From assembly GCA_021770095.1 (NCBI GenBank), contig JAETRQ010000003.1, positions 114,458 through 178,457 on the forward strand: a stretch of DNA of 64,000 nucleotides, in the 5' to 3' direction. Source of the DNA: Eubacteriaceae bacterium (lineage in GTDB: Bacteria > Bacillota > Clostridia > Oscillospirales > Acutalibacteraceae). Position numbers and translations under genes: made by a program. A model generated the notes under the pieces. It made no database searches. It was given only the letters and a program-made list of their open reading frames with translations, and was not told the DNA's origin. Shown in pieces: positions 23,736-33,900 of this stretch (positions within the stretch are counted from its first letter, which is position 1; each line of letters opens with the position of its first letter).

Positions 23736-24932
23736 ATGAATCTTAATGAAACGCCGTCGGCTGAAAGAATTCATATTGGTTTTTTCGGCTGTACAAATTC
23801 GGGTAAAAGCAGTCTTGTTAATGCGATAACAGGTCAGGATTTATCTGTTGTAAGTGATATAAAAGGAACCACAACCGATGCTGTAAAAAAAACAATGGAA
23901 CTTCTGCCGCTTGGTCCTGTTGTGATTATTGACACACCGGGATATGACGATGAGAGTCTGCTTGGTGAAAAGCGAATTGCAGCAGCTGAAAAAATTTTGC
24001 ACCAATGTGATATTGCAGTTCTGGTAACAACCCATCCTGCACTTAATGATATTGAAAGCAGGCTTATTTCACTGTTCAAAAAGAACGATACTGCTTATTT
24101 GATAGCAGTTAATAAGTCGGATTTGATGACTTCTTTACCCGAAAGCACGGGAAATTTAATCTATACCAGTGCTTTGGAAAAAACAGGTATTGAAGAATTA
24201 AAAAATGCACTCGGCAAATGCGTAAAACATGAAAAGAAGGATGTAAGTTTTGTCGGTGACTTAATTGCTCCGGGCAATATTGTGGTTCTTGTAACACCGA
24301 TTGATTCAGCAGCGCCTAAGGGCAGACTCATTTTGCCTCAGCAGCTGGCTGTTCGTGATATTATTGATTGCGGTGCAATTGCCGTTGTTACGAAAGAAGA
24401 TATGCTTGAAAATACACTTGCATCCTTAAAAAATCCGCCTGACCTTGTTATAACCGATTCACAGGTTTTTAAAATGGTGAATGAAATTGTGCCTGAAGAT
24501 ATTCCGCTGACATCATTTTCCATACTTATGGCAAGGTATAAGGGTTTTCTTAAAACTGCTGTATGCGGAACAAAAAAAATCGACAGCCTGAAAGACGGCT
24601 CAAAAGTTTTAATCAGCGAGGGTTGTACACATCATCGCCAATGCGATGATATAGGAACTGTAAAACTGCCGAAAATGTTGGAACAATATACACAATCCGA
24701 CTTGAAATTTGAATGGAGCAGCGGAAACGGTTTCCCTGAAGATTTGAGTAAATACGATTTAGTTATTCATTGCGGCGGCTGTATGGTCAACGACAGAGAA
24801 ATGAAGTACAGAATGAATTCTGCTCAGCAGCAGGGTACTGCTTTTACGAACTACGGAACAGCACTGGCATATGTGCAGGGGATTTTGCCGCGGGTTATTG
24901 CTCCTGTTCCTGAAGTAAAGTCATTGGTGTAG
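23736..24932 (+). CDS. hydF: [FeFe] hydrogenase maturation GTPase HydF
   Basis: A 398-residue GTPase and scaffold that carries the diiron subcluster to HydA. G1 is GCTNSGKSS (residues about 18-26), G3 DTPGYDD, G4 NKSD. The C-terminal cluster ligands appear as GCTHHRQC and HCGGCMVN. GGGGGAAG precedes ATG 23736. With hydE and hydG it completes the maturation set next to the hydrogenase genes. Confidence 0.95.
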   Translation: MNLNETPSAERIHIGFFGCTNSGKSSLVNAITGQDLSVVSDIKGTTTDAVKKTMELLPLGPVVIIDTPGYDDESLLGEKRIAAAEKILHQCDIAVLVTTHPALNDIESRLISLFKKNDTAYLIAVNKSDLMTSLPESTGNLIYTSALEKTGIEELKNALGKCVKHEKKDVSFVGDLIAPGNIVVLVTPIDSAAPKGRLILPQQLAVRDIIDCGAIAVVTKEDMLENTLASLKNPPDLVITDSQVFKMVNEIVPEDIPLTSFSILMARYKGFLKTAVCGTKKIDSLKDGSKVLISEGCTHHRQCDDIGTVKLPKMLEQYTQSDLKFEWSSGNGFPEDLSKYDLVIHCGGCMVNDREMKYRMNSAQQQGTAFTNYGTALAYVQGILPRVIAPVPEVKSLV

Positions 24933-24975
24933 TTTCGATGTTGAAATTGAGATGCTAATAAATAGATAAATAAAA

Positions 24976-25014
24976 AACCTTTGATGTATGGTTGCATCAA
25001 AGGTTATTTTTTTT
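24976..25014. terminator. bidirectional terminator between hydF and the glycosyltransferase gene
   Basis: Eleven-base perfect arms AACCTTTGATG (24976-24986) and CATCAAAGGTT (24995-25005) with a T run on the + side and an A run (T run on the minus strand) on the other. The stem overlaps the last codons of the minus-strand gene. Confidence 0.88.
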
Positions 25015-26187
25015 ATTGAAGTTTTCTATAACAATCTGATAGCGGTTGTATGCTCTTCCGACAGCATCTTCCCAACTGATATAAATTTTTGATTGTGCAT
25101 TTTTACCGACTGTTTGCAGTAATTGTTTGTTATCCATTATTTTTGACAGTGTCGCTGCAATGGAATGTGCAGATTCCATACATAAAAATCCGGTTTCACC
25201 ATCCATTATTCCTTCGGCAGCACAACTGTCTCTGACGAGCAGACTCGGTGTTGCACAAGCTGCTGCCTCTCTGACTACCAGTCCGTTTGTGTCAAATACA
25301 GACGGGAATAACAGCAAATCGGAAACAGCGTAATAATCCTGTATTTCCTGTCTGTCCAGAATTTTACCTGTCCAGATAACATTTTCTTTTAAACCTGATT
25401 TATGTATGTATCGTTTGATAGCGTTTTCATCTGCACCAAATCCGACCATTATCAGTTTGAAATTTTTTCCGTTCTTTTTCAGTTTTGTGCAGGCATCAAG
25501 GATTAATTGGATGTTTTTGTACCAAATCATCCTGCCGCTGAAAAGGAATATCGGAATATTTTCAGGAATATTATATTTTCTTTTCTTTATTGCTATTTCA
25601 TTTTCGGATGCATTCAAAAGCGGAAGGTCACATCCGTTTGGCATCAGTATATAGTCGCCTGTATAACCAAGTTTTTTTAATGAATCTGCTGTTCCTTCAC
25701 TGGTTACCCAGACCTCATCTGCCGCATTGATGTTGTTGAGAAGAAAGTTGTATGCAAAATCTCTTGCGGGTTTTGTAGGCACTCTTCTGTTTATATCATA
25801 TTCATATTTCGTGTGATATGTAAGTACAACAGGGATTTTTTTCTTCTGTGTGACACGTCTGAAATAATAACTTGTTGCCAATGGTGCGTGGGAATGAAGC
25901 AGGTCAAAGTTTTTATCAATAATTGCCTGATGGAGTTCATCCTTAAACGGCCAGCCGATACTGTAGCCTTCTTTTGACGGTATCCACCAACTTTTATATC
26001 TGAATATTTCGTAATTATACTTGCTGTCCATTTGGTTAGGATTTTTTGGTGTAATGACTACTGCTGTTCCAAAATGTTTGTTTATCTGGTCAGCGTAGTT
26101 TTGTGCAACATTGCTGATTCCGTCAGTTGTGGGCGGAAAAGCATCTGTACCTATACCGATTTTTAATTTATCGTTCAAATAATTCAT
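24997..26187 (-). CDS. glycosyltransferase family 4 (GT-B)
   Basis: A 396-residue GT-B glycosyltransferase. The N-terminal domain starts LKIGIGTDAFPPTTDGISNV and has HSHAPLATSYY; the C-terminal domain has FLFSGRMIWYKNIQLILDA and the donor-site FPSVFDTNGLVVREAAACATP. The pattern fits enzymes glucosylating diacylglycerol or cell-surface lipids, but the acceptor cannot be told. I start at ATG 26187, because the promoter lies at 26225-26253 and the upstream in-frame TTG 26244 falls inside it. Confidence 0.85.
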   Translation of the reverse strand: MNYLNDKLKIGIGTDAFPPTTDGISNVAQNYADQINKHFGTAVVITPKNPNQMDSKYNYEIFRYKSWWIPSKEGYSIGWPFKDELHQAIIDKNFDLLHSHAPLATSYYFRRVTQKKKIPVVLTYHTKYEYDINRRVPTKPARDFAYNFLLNNINAADEVWVTSEGTADSLKKLGYTGDYILMPNGCDLPLLNASENEIAIKKRKYNIPENIPIFLFSGRMIWYKNIQLILDACTKLKKNGKNFKLIMVGFGADENAIKRYIHKSGLKENVIWTGKILDRQEIQDYYAVSDLLLFPSVFDTNGLVVREAAACATPSLLVRDSCAAEGIMDGETGFLCMESAHSIAATLSKIMDNKQLLQTVGKNAQSKIYISWEDAVGRAYNRYQIVIENFNKKNNL

Positions 26188-26224
26188 CTCACTGTTAGAT
26201 TTTAATGTTAAGCGATTTTTAACA

Positions 26225-26253
26225 ATTCTATCACAAAGTATCAAATATGTAAA
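26225..26253 (-). promoter_or_regulatory. promoter of the glycosyltransferase gene
   Basis: TTTACA (26248-26253), 17-base spacer, TAGAAT (26225-26230). It sets the transcript start near 26218 and thereby the choice of ATG 26187. Confidence 0.7.
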
Positions 26254-26303
26254 TATAACATTTGCATTCTTTACCTTTTATTATCAATTTATTAAAATAT
26301 TGC

Positions 26304-26332
26304 TTGATTAAAATCCATTTTTACTTTATAAT
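26304..26332 (+). promoter_or_regulatory. promoter of the hprK operon
   Basis: TTGATT (26304-26309), 17-base spacer, TATAAT (26327-26332). It is divergent from the glycosyltransferase promoter and lies about 30 bases before the hprK SD AGGAGAG. Confidence 0.75.
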
Positions 26333-26363
26333 AGTTGATGTATATTGTTTAGGAGAGAAGTAT

Positions 26364-27326
26364 ATGAGTCAGACTTATTCAGTATCCCTTGAAAAGATAA
26401 TAAAAAGTCATAATCTCGAGACGGTTTATTTGCCGAAATCTGCTGATGAAATACTGATTGAAACAGATGAAATCAACAGACCCGGCATTGTATTAACCGG
26501 ATATACGGATTATTTTGACCCACTGAGAATACAGATTCTCGGTTGGACTGAACTTGGATTTCTGCTTAATATGAGCAATGAAGAACGTGAAAAGGCACTG
26601 GGCTACTGGCTTGGGCTGAAGCCTGCGGCTGCAGTAGTTACAAGAGGTCTTGACATACCTGATTATTTTATTGAAGCGTGTAAAAAATATGAAGTGCCGC
26701 TCCTTAAAACCGAAGAAGAGACATCGCCGTTTCTTGCAGGACTTATTGCATATCTCAATGGTGAACTCGCACCGCGTATAACACGCCATGGTGTACTTGT
26801 TGAAGTTTATGGTGAAGGTGTACTGATTACAGGTGAAAGCGGTGCAGGAAAAAGTGAGGCTGCAATAGAACTTATCAAGAGAGGACACAGACTTATTGCT
26901 GACGATGCTGTTGAAATCCGAAAGATAAGCGATAAAACACTTATTGGTAATTCACCGAGCAATATCCGCCATTTTGTTGAACTGCGTGGTATCGGTATAA
27001 TTGATGCAAGGCGTATTTTCGGTATGGGTGCTGTTAAACTCAGCGAAAAGATTGATATGGTTATTCAGCTTGAGGCATGGGATTCAACCAAAGCATATGA
27101 CAGACTCGGACTGGATAATGAATATACAAATATTCTTGATGTCAAGGTGCCTGTAATCACTGTGCCGATTACTCCCGGACGTAATCTTGCTGTTATTGTT
27201 GAAACTGCGGCTATGAATAACAGACAGAAGAAAATGGGTTATAATGCAGCAAAAGACCTTATGGTAAGTTTGGGAATGGATGATATTCATCCTGAAGATA
27301 AAGAAATTAAAATCTGGCAGAACTAA
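26364..27326 (+). CDS. hprK: HPr kinase/phosphorylase
   Basis: A 320-residue bifunctional enzyme that phosphorylates HPr on Ser46 and removes the phosphate, controlling carbon catabolite repression. The Walker A motif GESGAGKS is at residues 157-164, His142 is conserved just before it, and the signature ELRGIGIIDARRIFG lies near 212-226. AGGAGAG precedes ATG 26364. First gene of hprK-glcK-murB-rapZ-whiA-dnaE. Confidence 0.95.
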   Translation: MSQTYSVSLEKIIKSHNLETVYLPKSADEILIETDEINRPGIVLTGYTDYFDPLRIQILGWTELGFLLNMSNEEREKALGYWLGLKPAAAVVTRGLDIPDYFIEACKKYEVPLLKTEEETSPFLAGLIAYLNGELAPRITRHGVLVEVYGEGVLITGESGAGKSEAAIELIKRGHRLIADDAVEIRKISDKTLIGNSPSNIRHFVELRGIGIIDARRIFGMGAVKLSEKIDMVIQLEAWDSTKAYDRLGLDNEYTNILDVKVPVITVPITPGRNLAVIVETAAMNNRQKKMGYNAAKDLMVSLGMDDIHPEDKEIKIWQN

Positions 27327-27342
27327 AGAGGAGGAACGAATT

Positions 27343-28296
27343 ATGTATTATATTGGTATTGATCTTGGAGGAACAAACATTGTTTCTGCAGTAGTTAATG
27401 ATAAATATGAGATTGTGGCAACATCAAAGACCGCTACAAACAGCCCAAGAAGTGCAGAGGAGATTTTTGACGATATTGCGAAAGTGTCAAGAGAAGCTGT
27501 AAGCAATGCAGGACTTGAACTTAAAGACATTGATTCAATCGGTCTTGGTACACCGGGTACTGTTAATGGTGATGGTGTGATTGAATTTGCAAACAATCTT
27601 GTTTTTAATAATGTTCCGGCAAAAGAAATGCTTATTGAGCGTCTTGGTATTGAAAAAGTATATATTGAAAATGATGCAAACTGTGCCGCTCTTGGTGAAG
27701 CATATGCCGGTGTAGGCAACGGTGCAAAGGATTTTGTTGCCGTTACACTCGGTACAGGTGTTGGTTCAGGTATTATTGTTGACGGCAAGATTGTCAACGG
27801 TGTCAACTTTGCAGGCGGCGAGTGCGGACATATGGTTATTATGGTTGACGGTGAGCAGTGTACTTGCGGCCGTAAAGGCTGCTGGGAGGCCTATGCTTCT
27901 GCAACTGCACTTATTAACCAGACAAAGCAGGCAATGGAGGAAAATCCGGATTCTGTCATGCATCAGCTTGCTGCTGAAGAAGGCAAAGTTTCAGGCAGAA
28001 CTGCATTTGATGCAATGAGAAAAGGTGATATTGCCGGAATCAAAGTGGTTGACCAGTACATAAAATATGTTGCATGCGGTCTTATCAATCTTGTCAATGC
28101 ACTCCAGCCGGAGATTATTTGTGTAGGCGGCGGTATCTGCAATGAGGGCGAAACACTGATGAAACCGCTCAGAAGATTTGTTCAGGCTGAAAGATATTCT
28201 CTTTACAGTAAAATTCAGACTAAGATTGTTAAGGCAAAACTCGGCAATGATGCCGGTGTCATCGGTGCAGCAATTCTTGGTAAAGTTAAAGATTAA
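27343..28296 (+). CDS. glcK: glucokinase, ROK family
   Basis: A 317-residue ROK sugar kinase that phosphorylates glucose with ATP. The ATP-binding loop IGIDLGGTNIV is at the start, the catalytic Asp111 is in ENDANCAALGEA, and the ROK zinc site is GHMVI...CTCGRKGCWEAY (His163, Cys173, 175, 180). GAGGAGG lies before ATG 27343. It follows hprK by 16 bases, a fitting partner for carbon control. Confidence 0.92.
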   Translation: MYYIGIDLGGTNIVSAVVNDKYEIVATSKTATNSPRSAEEIFDDIAKVSREAVSNAGLELKDIDSIGLGTPGTVNGDGVIEFANNLVFNNVPAKEMLIERLGIEKVYIENDANCAALGEAYAGVGNGAKDFVAVTLGTGVGSGIIVDGKIVNGVNFAGGECGHMVIMVDGEQCTCGRKGCWEAYASATALINQTKQAMEENPDSVMHQLAAEEGKVSGRTAFDAMRKGDIAGIKVVDQYIKYVACGLINLVNALQPEIICVGGGICNEGETLMKPLRRFVQAERYSLYSKIQTKIVKAKLGNDAGVIGAAILGKVKD

Positions 28297-28309
28297 TTGG
28301 TGATTTTAT

Positions 28310-29209
28310 TTGAATAAGATAATTGAACTTTGCAATAAACTCCATTGCAGTTATGCTGAAAATGAGCCTATGAGCAAGCATACTACCTTTAAGATAGGCG
28401 GCAATGCAAGACTTGTTATTTATCCTGAAAGCGAGGAACAAATCAGTCTGTTTGTTAAAACTGCAAATGAAGAAAATATACGTATCATTACAATCGGCAA
28501 CGGCTCAAATCTGCTTGTTGATGATGACGGGATTGATGCCTGTGTTATGATTCTTGATGACCATATGGGTAAAATCAGTCTGGTCGATGATGAGACTGTA
28601 TTTGTCAGTGCCGGTACTCTTTTGATTAAAGCCTGCCGTTTTGCTTATGATAATGGATTATCAGGTCTGGAATTTGCGTATGGTATACCGGGTTCCTGCG
28701 GTGGTGCTGCATTTATGAATGCCGGTGCATACGGCGGAGAAATGAAAGACGTACTTTACAGATGTGACCATATTGATAAAGACGGTAACAAAGGTTATCT
28801 TGAAAAGGAACAACTGAATTTGTCATATCGTCATTCTGCTTATTATGATAATGGTTGTATTATTACAGGGCTTTATCTTAAACTGAAAAAAGGAAATAAA
28901 GCAGAGATTAAAGAAAAAATGGATGAACTTATGTCCCGCAGGAGAGAAAAACAGCCGCTTGAATATCCATCAGCCGGTTCTACTTTCAAAAGGCCTAAAG
29001 GGTATTTTGCAGGTGCATTGATTCAGGAATGTAATCTTAAGGGAAAACGTGTCGGCGGGGCACAGGTGAGTGAAAAACACGCAGGTTTTGTTATTAATAC
29101 AGGTAATGCAAGTTGTAATGATGTTTTGGAACTGTGCAAAATCTGCAGTGATACTGTTTATAAAGAAAAAGGCGTTATGCTGGAGATGGAAATCAGGGTT
29201 ACAAAATAG
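28310..29209 (+). CDS. murB: UDP-N-acetylenolpyruvoylglucosamine reductase
   Basis: A 299-residue flavoenzyme that reduces UDP-GlcNAc-enolpyruvate to UDP-MurNAc in peptidoglycan synthesis. FAD-binding marks are TTFKIGGNARLVI and IGNGSNLLVDD; the catalytic region has YGIPGSCGGAAFMNAGAYGG, SYRHSAYYDN and PSAGSTFKRP, with the proton-donor Ser in GSTFKRP. The start is TTG 28310 with GGTGA at a good distance. Length fits the Firmicutes enzyme. Confidence 0.93.
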   Translation: MNKIIELCNKLHCSYAENEPMSKHTTFKIGGNARLVIYPESEEQISLFVKTANEENIRIITIGNGSNLLVDDDGIDACVMILDDHMGKISLVDDETVFVSAGTLLIKACRFAYDNGLSGLEFAYGIPGSCGGAAFMNAGAYGGEMKDVLYRCDHIDKDGNKGYLEKEQLNLSYRHSAYYDNGCIITGLYLKLKKGNKAEIKEKMDELMSRRREKQPLEYPSAGSTFKRPKGYFAGALIQECNLKGKRVGGAQVSEKHAGFVINTGNASCNDVLELCKICSDTVYKEKGVMLEMEIRVTK

Positions 29210-29218
29210 GTGGATTCT

Positions 29219-30088
29219 ATGGAAAATGAAAAAAATTTGGTGGTGCTGACCGGTGTCAGCGGTGCAGGAAAGTCAACTGCAATGAGATTTTTGGAAGACA
29301 CGGGATATTATTGTATTGATAATATGCCGCCGGAACTGATGTCTACATTTATCAGTCTTCTTGAAAACGGAAATAATTACAGCAAGGTTGCTATTGTAAC
29401 AGATGTACGCTCAAGTCATGTTTTTAAAGATATTATTGAAAGTGTACAGGAGATTGAAAACTATAATTATTTAGTGAAAATCGTCTATCTTGATATTAAT
29501 GATAAAGAGGCACTCAAGAGATACAAACTGACAAGAAGAAAGCACCCGTTTGCAGATAAGTTTAACGGCAGTATTTCACAGGCTATTGCCTATGAGAAGG
29601 AGATTTTATCTTCTCTTCGTGCGAGGGCGGATCATGTTATTGATACTTCTGATATGGACGACCAAAAACTCAGAGCAAGACTTGCCCAAATTCTTTTGAA
29701 TAACGACAGTGAAGTTATGAACATTCATTGTATGTCATTTGGCTTTAAGCACGGAATTCCTGCTGAAGCGGATTTTGTTATTGATGTTCGTTGTCTGCCG
29801 AATCCATATTGGGTTGAAAATCTCAGAAATAAAACCGGTATGGATAAAGAAGTAAGCGATTATGTATTTTCTTTTGACCAGTCAAAAGAACTGCTTGACA
29901 GATTGATAAGTCTCTTGGATTTTCTTAATCCGTTATATATTAAAGAAGGCAAAAGTCAACTTGTTATTGCAATCGGATGCACCGGCGGCAATCACAGAAG
30001 TGTTGCTTTTGCAGAAAAATTAAAACAGCATTTTTCCAAAAAGTGGGATAATGTTTCTGTAAATCACAGGGATATTGAGCGTAGATAA
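29219..30088 (+). CDS. rapZ: RNase adapter/nucleotide-binding protein RapZ (YvcJ)
   Basis: A 289-residue P-loop protein. Walker A is GVSGAGKST (about 11-19), with YYCIDNMPPEL and, near the C-terminus, AIGCTGGNHRSVAFAEKL, a RapZ/YvcJ signature. In Firmicutes it binds nucleotides and sits next to whiA. ATG 29219 has AGGTGG five bases upstream; GTG 29210 lies inside the SD and is less likely. It is directly followed by whiA. Confidence 0.92.
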   Translation: MENEKNLVVLTGVSGAGKSTAMRFLEDTGYYCIDNMPPELMSTFISLLENGNNYSKVAIVTDVRSSHVFKDIIESVQEIENYNYLVKIVYLDINDKEALKRYKLTRRKHPFADKFNGSISQAIAYEKEILSSLRARADHVIDTSDMDDQKLRARLAQILLNNDSEVMNIHCMSFGFKHGIPAEADFVIDVRCLPNPYWVENLRNKTGMDKEVSDYVFSFDQSKELLDRLISLLDFLNPLYIKEGKSQLVIAIGCTGGNHRSVAFAEKLKQHFSKKWDNVSVNHRDIERR

Positions 30089-30089
30089 A

Positions 30090-30974
30090 ATGTCATTTTC
30101 ACAGTTGGTAAAAAAAGAACTATTGCAAATTGAATATGAAAACAGTTGCTGCGAAAGAGCATTGCTCTATGGTTTGTGTATATTCGGGAAGGGCTTTTCT
30201 TCTTTTGGAATAAATGTGCAGACAGAGAATAAAGGCGTCGCAATGCTTTATAAAAAACTTATTAAAAAATATTGCAATGTGAATTGTGAAGTGAAAGTAT
30301 CTCCTATGGGGCGCAGTTATTCTATTAATATAGAAAACAAGAGCGATTGTGATAAAATTTTGGGTGCATTTGGCCATAATGATAACAGCAGTCTGAAAAT
30401 AGATTATTCTAATTTTGACTGTCAGCAATGTACAAATGCATTTCTTGCAGGTGCATTTTTGGCATGCGGTACAGTTTCAGACCCTAAGAAAGATTATCAT
30501 CTTGAATTTACTGTACCATTTATGAATTTATCCAAAAGTCTTGTAACCTTTTTGGAAGAAACAGAATTGTCTCCGAAGTTATCAACCAGAAAAGGATATA
30601 ATATCGTTTATTTTAAAGACAGTCAGGGAATTGAAGATTGTCTTTATCTTATGGGTGCGTCGTCTGCTATGTTTGAGATGATGAATATTGAAATTGTCAA
30701 GGACATCAGAAACAAAGCAAACAGAACAGCCAACTGTGAAACAGCTAATATTGAACGCACTGTCAAAGCAAGTTATCTTCATATTGAAGCAATAGAAAAG
30801 ATAGAACAGAAAAAAGGTCTTGATTTTTTAAAAAAAGACTTGCAGGATATGGCAAAACTGAGACTTGAAAATCCTGAATTATCTTTGTCTGAACTTGCAA
30901 AAATCAGCGGATTGTCACGTTCCGGTGTCAATCACAGGCTAAACAGAATTCTTGAAATTGCAAAGGAAATATAA
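30090..30974 (+). CDS. whiA: DNA-binding protein WhiA
   Basis: A 294-residue WhiA protein: LAGLIDADG-type N-terminal domain (start MSFSQLVKKELLQIEYEN; FLAGAFLACGTVSDPKKDYHLE) and a C-terminal HTH (SLSELAKISGLSRSGVNHRL). It has roles in cell division and chromosome segregation in Firmicutes. ATG 30090 begins one base after the rapZ stop, so coupling is likely; a TTG at 30075 lies inside rapZ. Confidence 0.92.
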   Translation: MSFSQLVKKELLQIEYENSCCERALLYGLCIFGKGFSSFGINVQTENKGVAMLYKKLIKKYCNVNCEVKVSPMGRSYSINIENKSDCDKILGAFGHNDNSSLKIDYSNFDCQQCTNAFLAGAFLACGTVSDPKKDYHLEFTVPFMNLSKSLVTFLEETELSPKLSTRKGYNIVYFKDSQGIEDCLYLMGASSAMFEMMNIEIVKDIRNKANRTANCETANIERTVKASYLHIEAIEKIEQKKGLDFLKKDLQDMAKLRLENPELSLSELAKISGLSRSGVNHRLNRILEIAKEI

Positions 30975-30993
30975 CTGAAAAAGGAAGATAAAT

Positions 30994-33900
30994 ATGTTTA
31001 CTCATTTGCACACTCATACAGAGTTTTCATTGCTTGACGGGGCCTGCCGAATCGAGCAGTTGGTACAGCGTGCAAAGAGTCTTGGTATGCAGTCTCTTGC
31101 TATTACTGATCACGGTAATATGTATGGGGCTGTTGATTTTTATAAGGCATGTAAAAGTGCGGGAATAAAGCCTGTTATCGGCTGCGAAGTGTATGTTGCA
31201 CCGCGAACACGGTTTGATAAGGATAAGGTGCTTGATAAGGATTATAATCATCTGGTGCTTTTATGCAGGAATGAAATTGGATATAAAAATCTGATTCATA
31301 TGGTATCAAAGTCCTTTACGGAAGGCTTTTATTTCAAGCCGAGGATTGACCACGATTTGCTTGAAAAATATCATGACGGGCTGATTTGTTTATCTGCCTG
31401 TCTTGCAGGAGAAATTCCGCAGGCACTTTTACAGAAAGATTATGACAAGGCAAAGCAGACGGCTTTGTGGTATTACGATGTTTTTGGTGAAGGCAACTAT
31501 TATCTTGAAATTCAGGACCACACTATGCCCGAGCAAAAAATCGTGCTTGAGGGGATAAAGCGCCTTTCAAGGGAGACGGATATTCCACTTGTTGCAACCA
31601 ATGATGTTCACTATATTGAGAAGAAAGATGCAAGAATTCAGCAGGTTTTGATTTGCATTGCAACCAATCATGTTATTGGTGAAGATACCGGACTTGAATT
31701 TCATGCAGATGAATTTTATCTGAAAAGTGAGGATGAAATGCGTGAAGTTTTTGCCGATGTTCCAGAGGCAATAGATAACACACAGGCCATTGTTGATAAA
31801 TGTAATTTTGACTTTGAATTCGGCAATACAAAACTCCCTTATTTTGAAACACCTGATAATATGGACCATTTTGAATATTTCAAATTGCTCTGTATGCAGG
31901 GAATGAAAAAAAGATATGGTTCCAATCCGCCGCAGGAATATTATGACAGGCTTCATTATGAACTTGATACGGTTAATAAAATGGGATATACGGATTATTA
32001 TCTCATTGTTGCAGATTTTGTATCATTTGCAAAAAATAATCATATTCCTGTCGGACCCGGAAGAGGTTCAGGTGCAGGTTCAATTGCCGCTTATTGCATG
32101 GGGATAACCGACCTTGATCCAATGAAGTATAATCTTCTCTTTGAACGCTTTCTGAATCCGGAGCGTGTTTCAATGCCGGATTTTGATATTGATTTCTGCT
32201 ATGAACGCCGTGGAGAAGTTATTGAATATGTTACAAAAAAATATGGTGCTGACCATGTGGCACAGATTGTAACCTTTGGCACACTTGCAACACGTGCGGC
32301 TATCCGTGATGTCGGCAGGGCAATGGGTATGCCGTATGCACAGGTGGATGCCGTAGCAAAACTGGTGCCGAGTGATTTCCATATTACAATTGAACAGGCA
32401 GTTAATAAGTCAAAGGAACTTTCAGCCCTTATGGCTGAAAACCCTCAGGTCAATGAACTCATTGAAACAGCAAAACAGGTTGAAGGTATGCCCAGAAATA
32501 CTTCAACGCATGCCGCAGGTGTTGTCATTACCCATAATCCTGTATCGTCATATGTTCCGCTGGCTACGAATGACGGTGTGCCTGTTACTCAGTATATTAT
32601 GACTACACTTGAGGAACTCGGTCTTTTGAAGATGGATTTCCTCGGATTAAGAACACTTACAGTAATAGACGATGCTGCAAAAGCAGCAGGTGTGGATATT
32701 GATAATATTCCGATAGATAATGATAAAGATGTATATAATCTGTTTTCAAGAGGGCAGACCGAAGGTATCTTTCAGTTTGAATCATCTGGGATGAAGCAGA
32801 TGCTTATTAATTTAAAGCCCACTGCTCTTGAAGATTTGATTGCTGCTACTTCTCTGTATCGTCCCGGTCCTGCAAAACAGATAGATACTTTTGTTGAAAA
32901 TTCTCATAATCCGCAAAAGGTAACTTATATTACCGAAGCATTAAAACCGATACTTGAAAACACATATGGCTGTGTAGTCTATCAGGAACAGGTAATGCAG
33001 ATTTTTCGTGAGCTTGCCGGATATTCATATGGCAGAGCGGATATTGTCCGCCGTGCGATGAGTAAAAAGAAGATAGATGTTATGCAGCGCGAGAGGGAAA
33101 CTTTTATAAATGGCTGTAATGATAATGGGATTGATGAAAATGCTGCGAATCTGATTTTTGACCAAATGTCGGATTTTGCAAAATATGCGTTCAATAAATC
33201 CCACGCAGCGTGTTATGCCCTGGTAGCATACAGAACTGCATATCTGAAATGCCATTATCCTGCCCAATTTATGGCTGCTCTTATGACCTCTGTGCTTGAT
33301 CAGTCAAATAAAATTGCACGTTATACTGCCGAATGTAAACGTATAGGACTGCGTCTTGGTCCGCCTGATATTAATACTTCCATGAAAGGCTTTACTGCCA
33401 ATGGTAAAGTGATCAATTATGGATTGCTGGGTATTAAAAATGTTGGTTCGGATTTCGTCGATGAGATTGTGGAAGAACGTAAAAACGGTCGTTTTACAGA
33501 CCTTATGGACTTTTGCAAACGAATGCAGGAAGGCCACTTCAACCGCCGTTCGGTTGAAAGTCTGATACGCTGCGGCGCATTGGATTGCTTTGATACAAAC
33601 AGACGCCAGATGCTTCAGGCCTTGCCGTCTTTGATTACGAATCTTGAAAATTACAGGCAAAGTACCAAATATGGACAAGTCGGTTTTTTTGATATAGGTC
33701 AGGGCGAGATTATGTCCCTTGATTTTGAAGTCCCTGATGTTGCTGAATTTTCAAAAAATGAACTTCTGAAAATGGAAAAAGAAATGACAGGTCTTTATCT
33801 TTCAGGGCATCCTATGGATAAATATTCTGATGTATGCAAAGACTTAGGTTATGCCGATACGATTGAATTGATTGATGCCGCAAAAGGTGAAAATCCGAAA

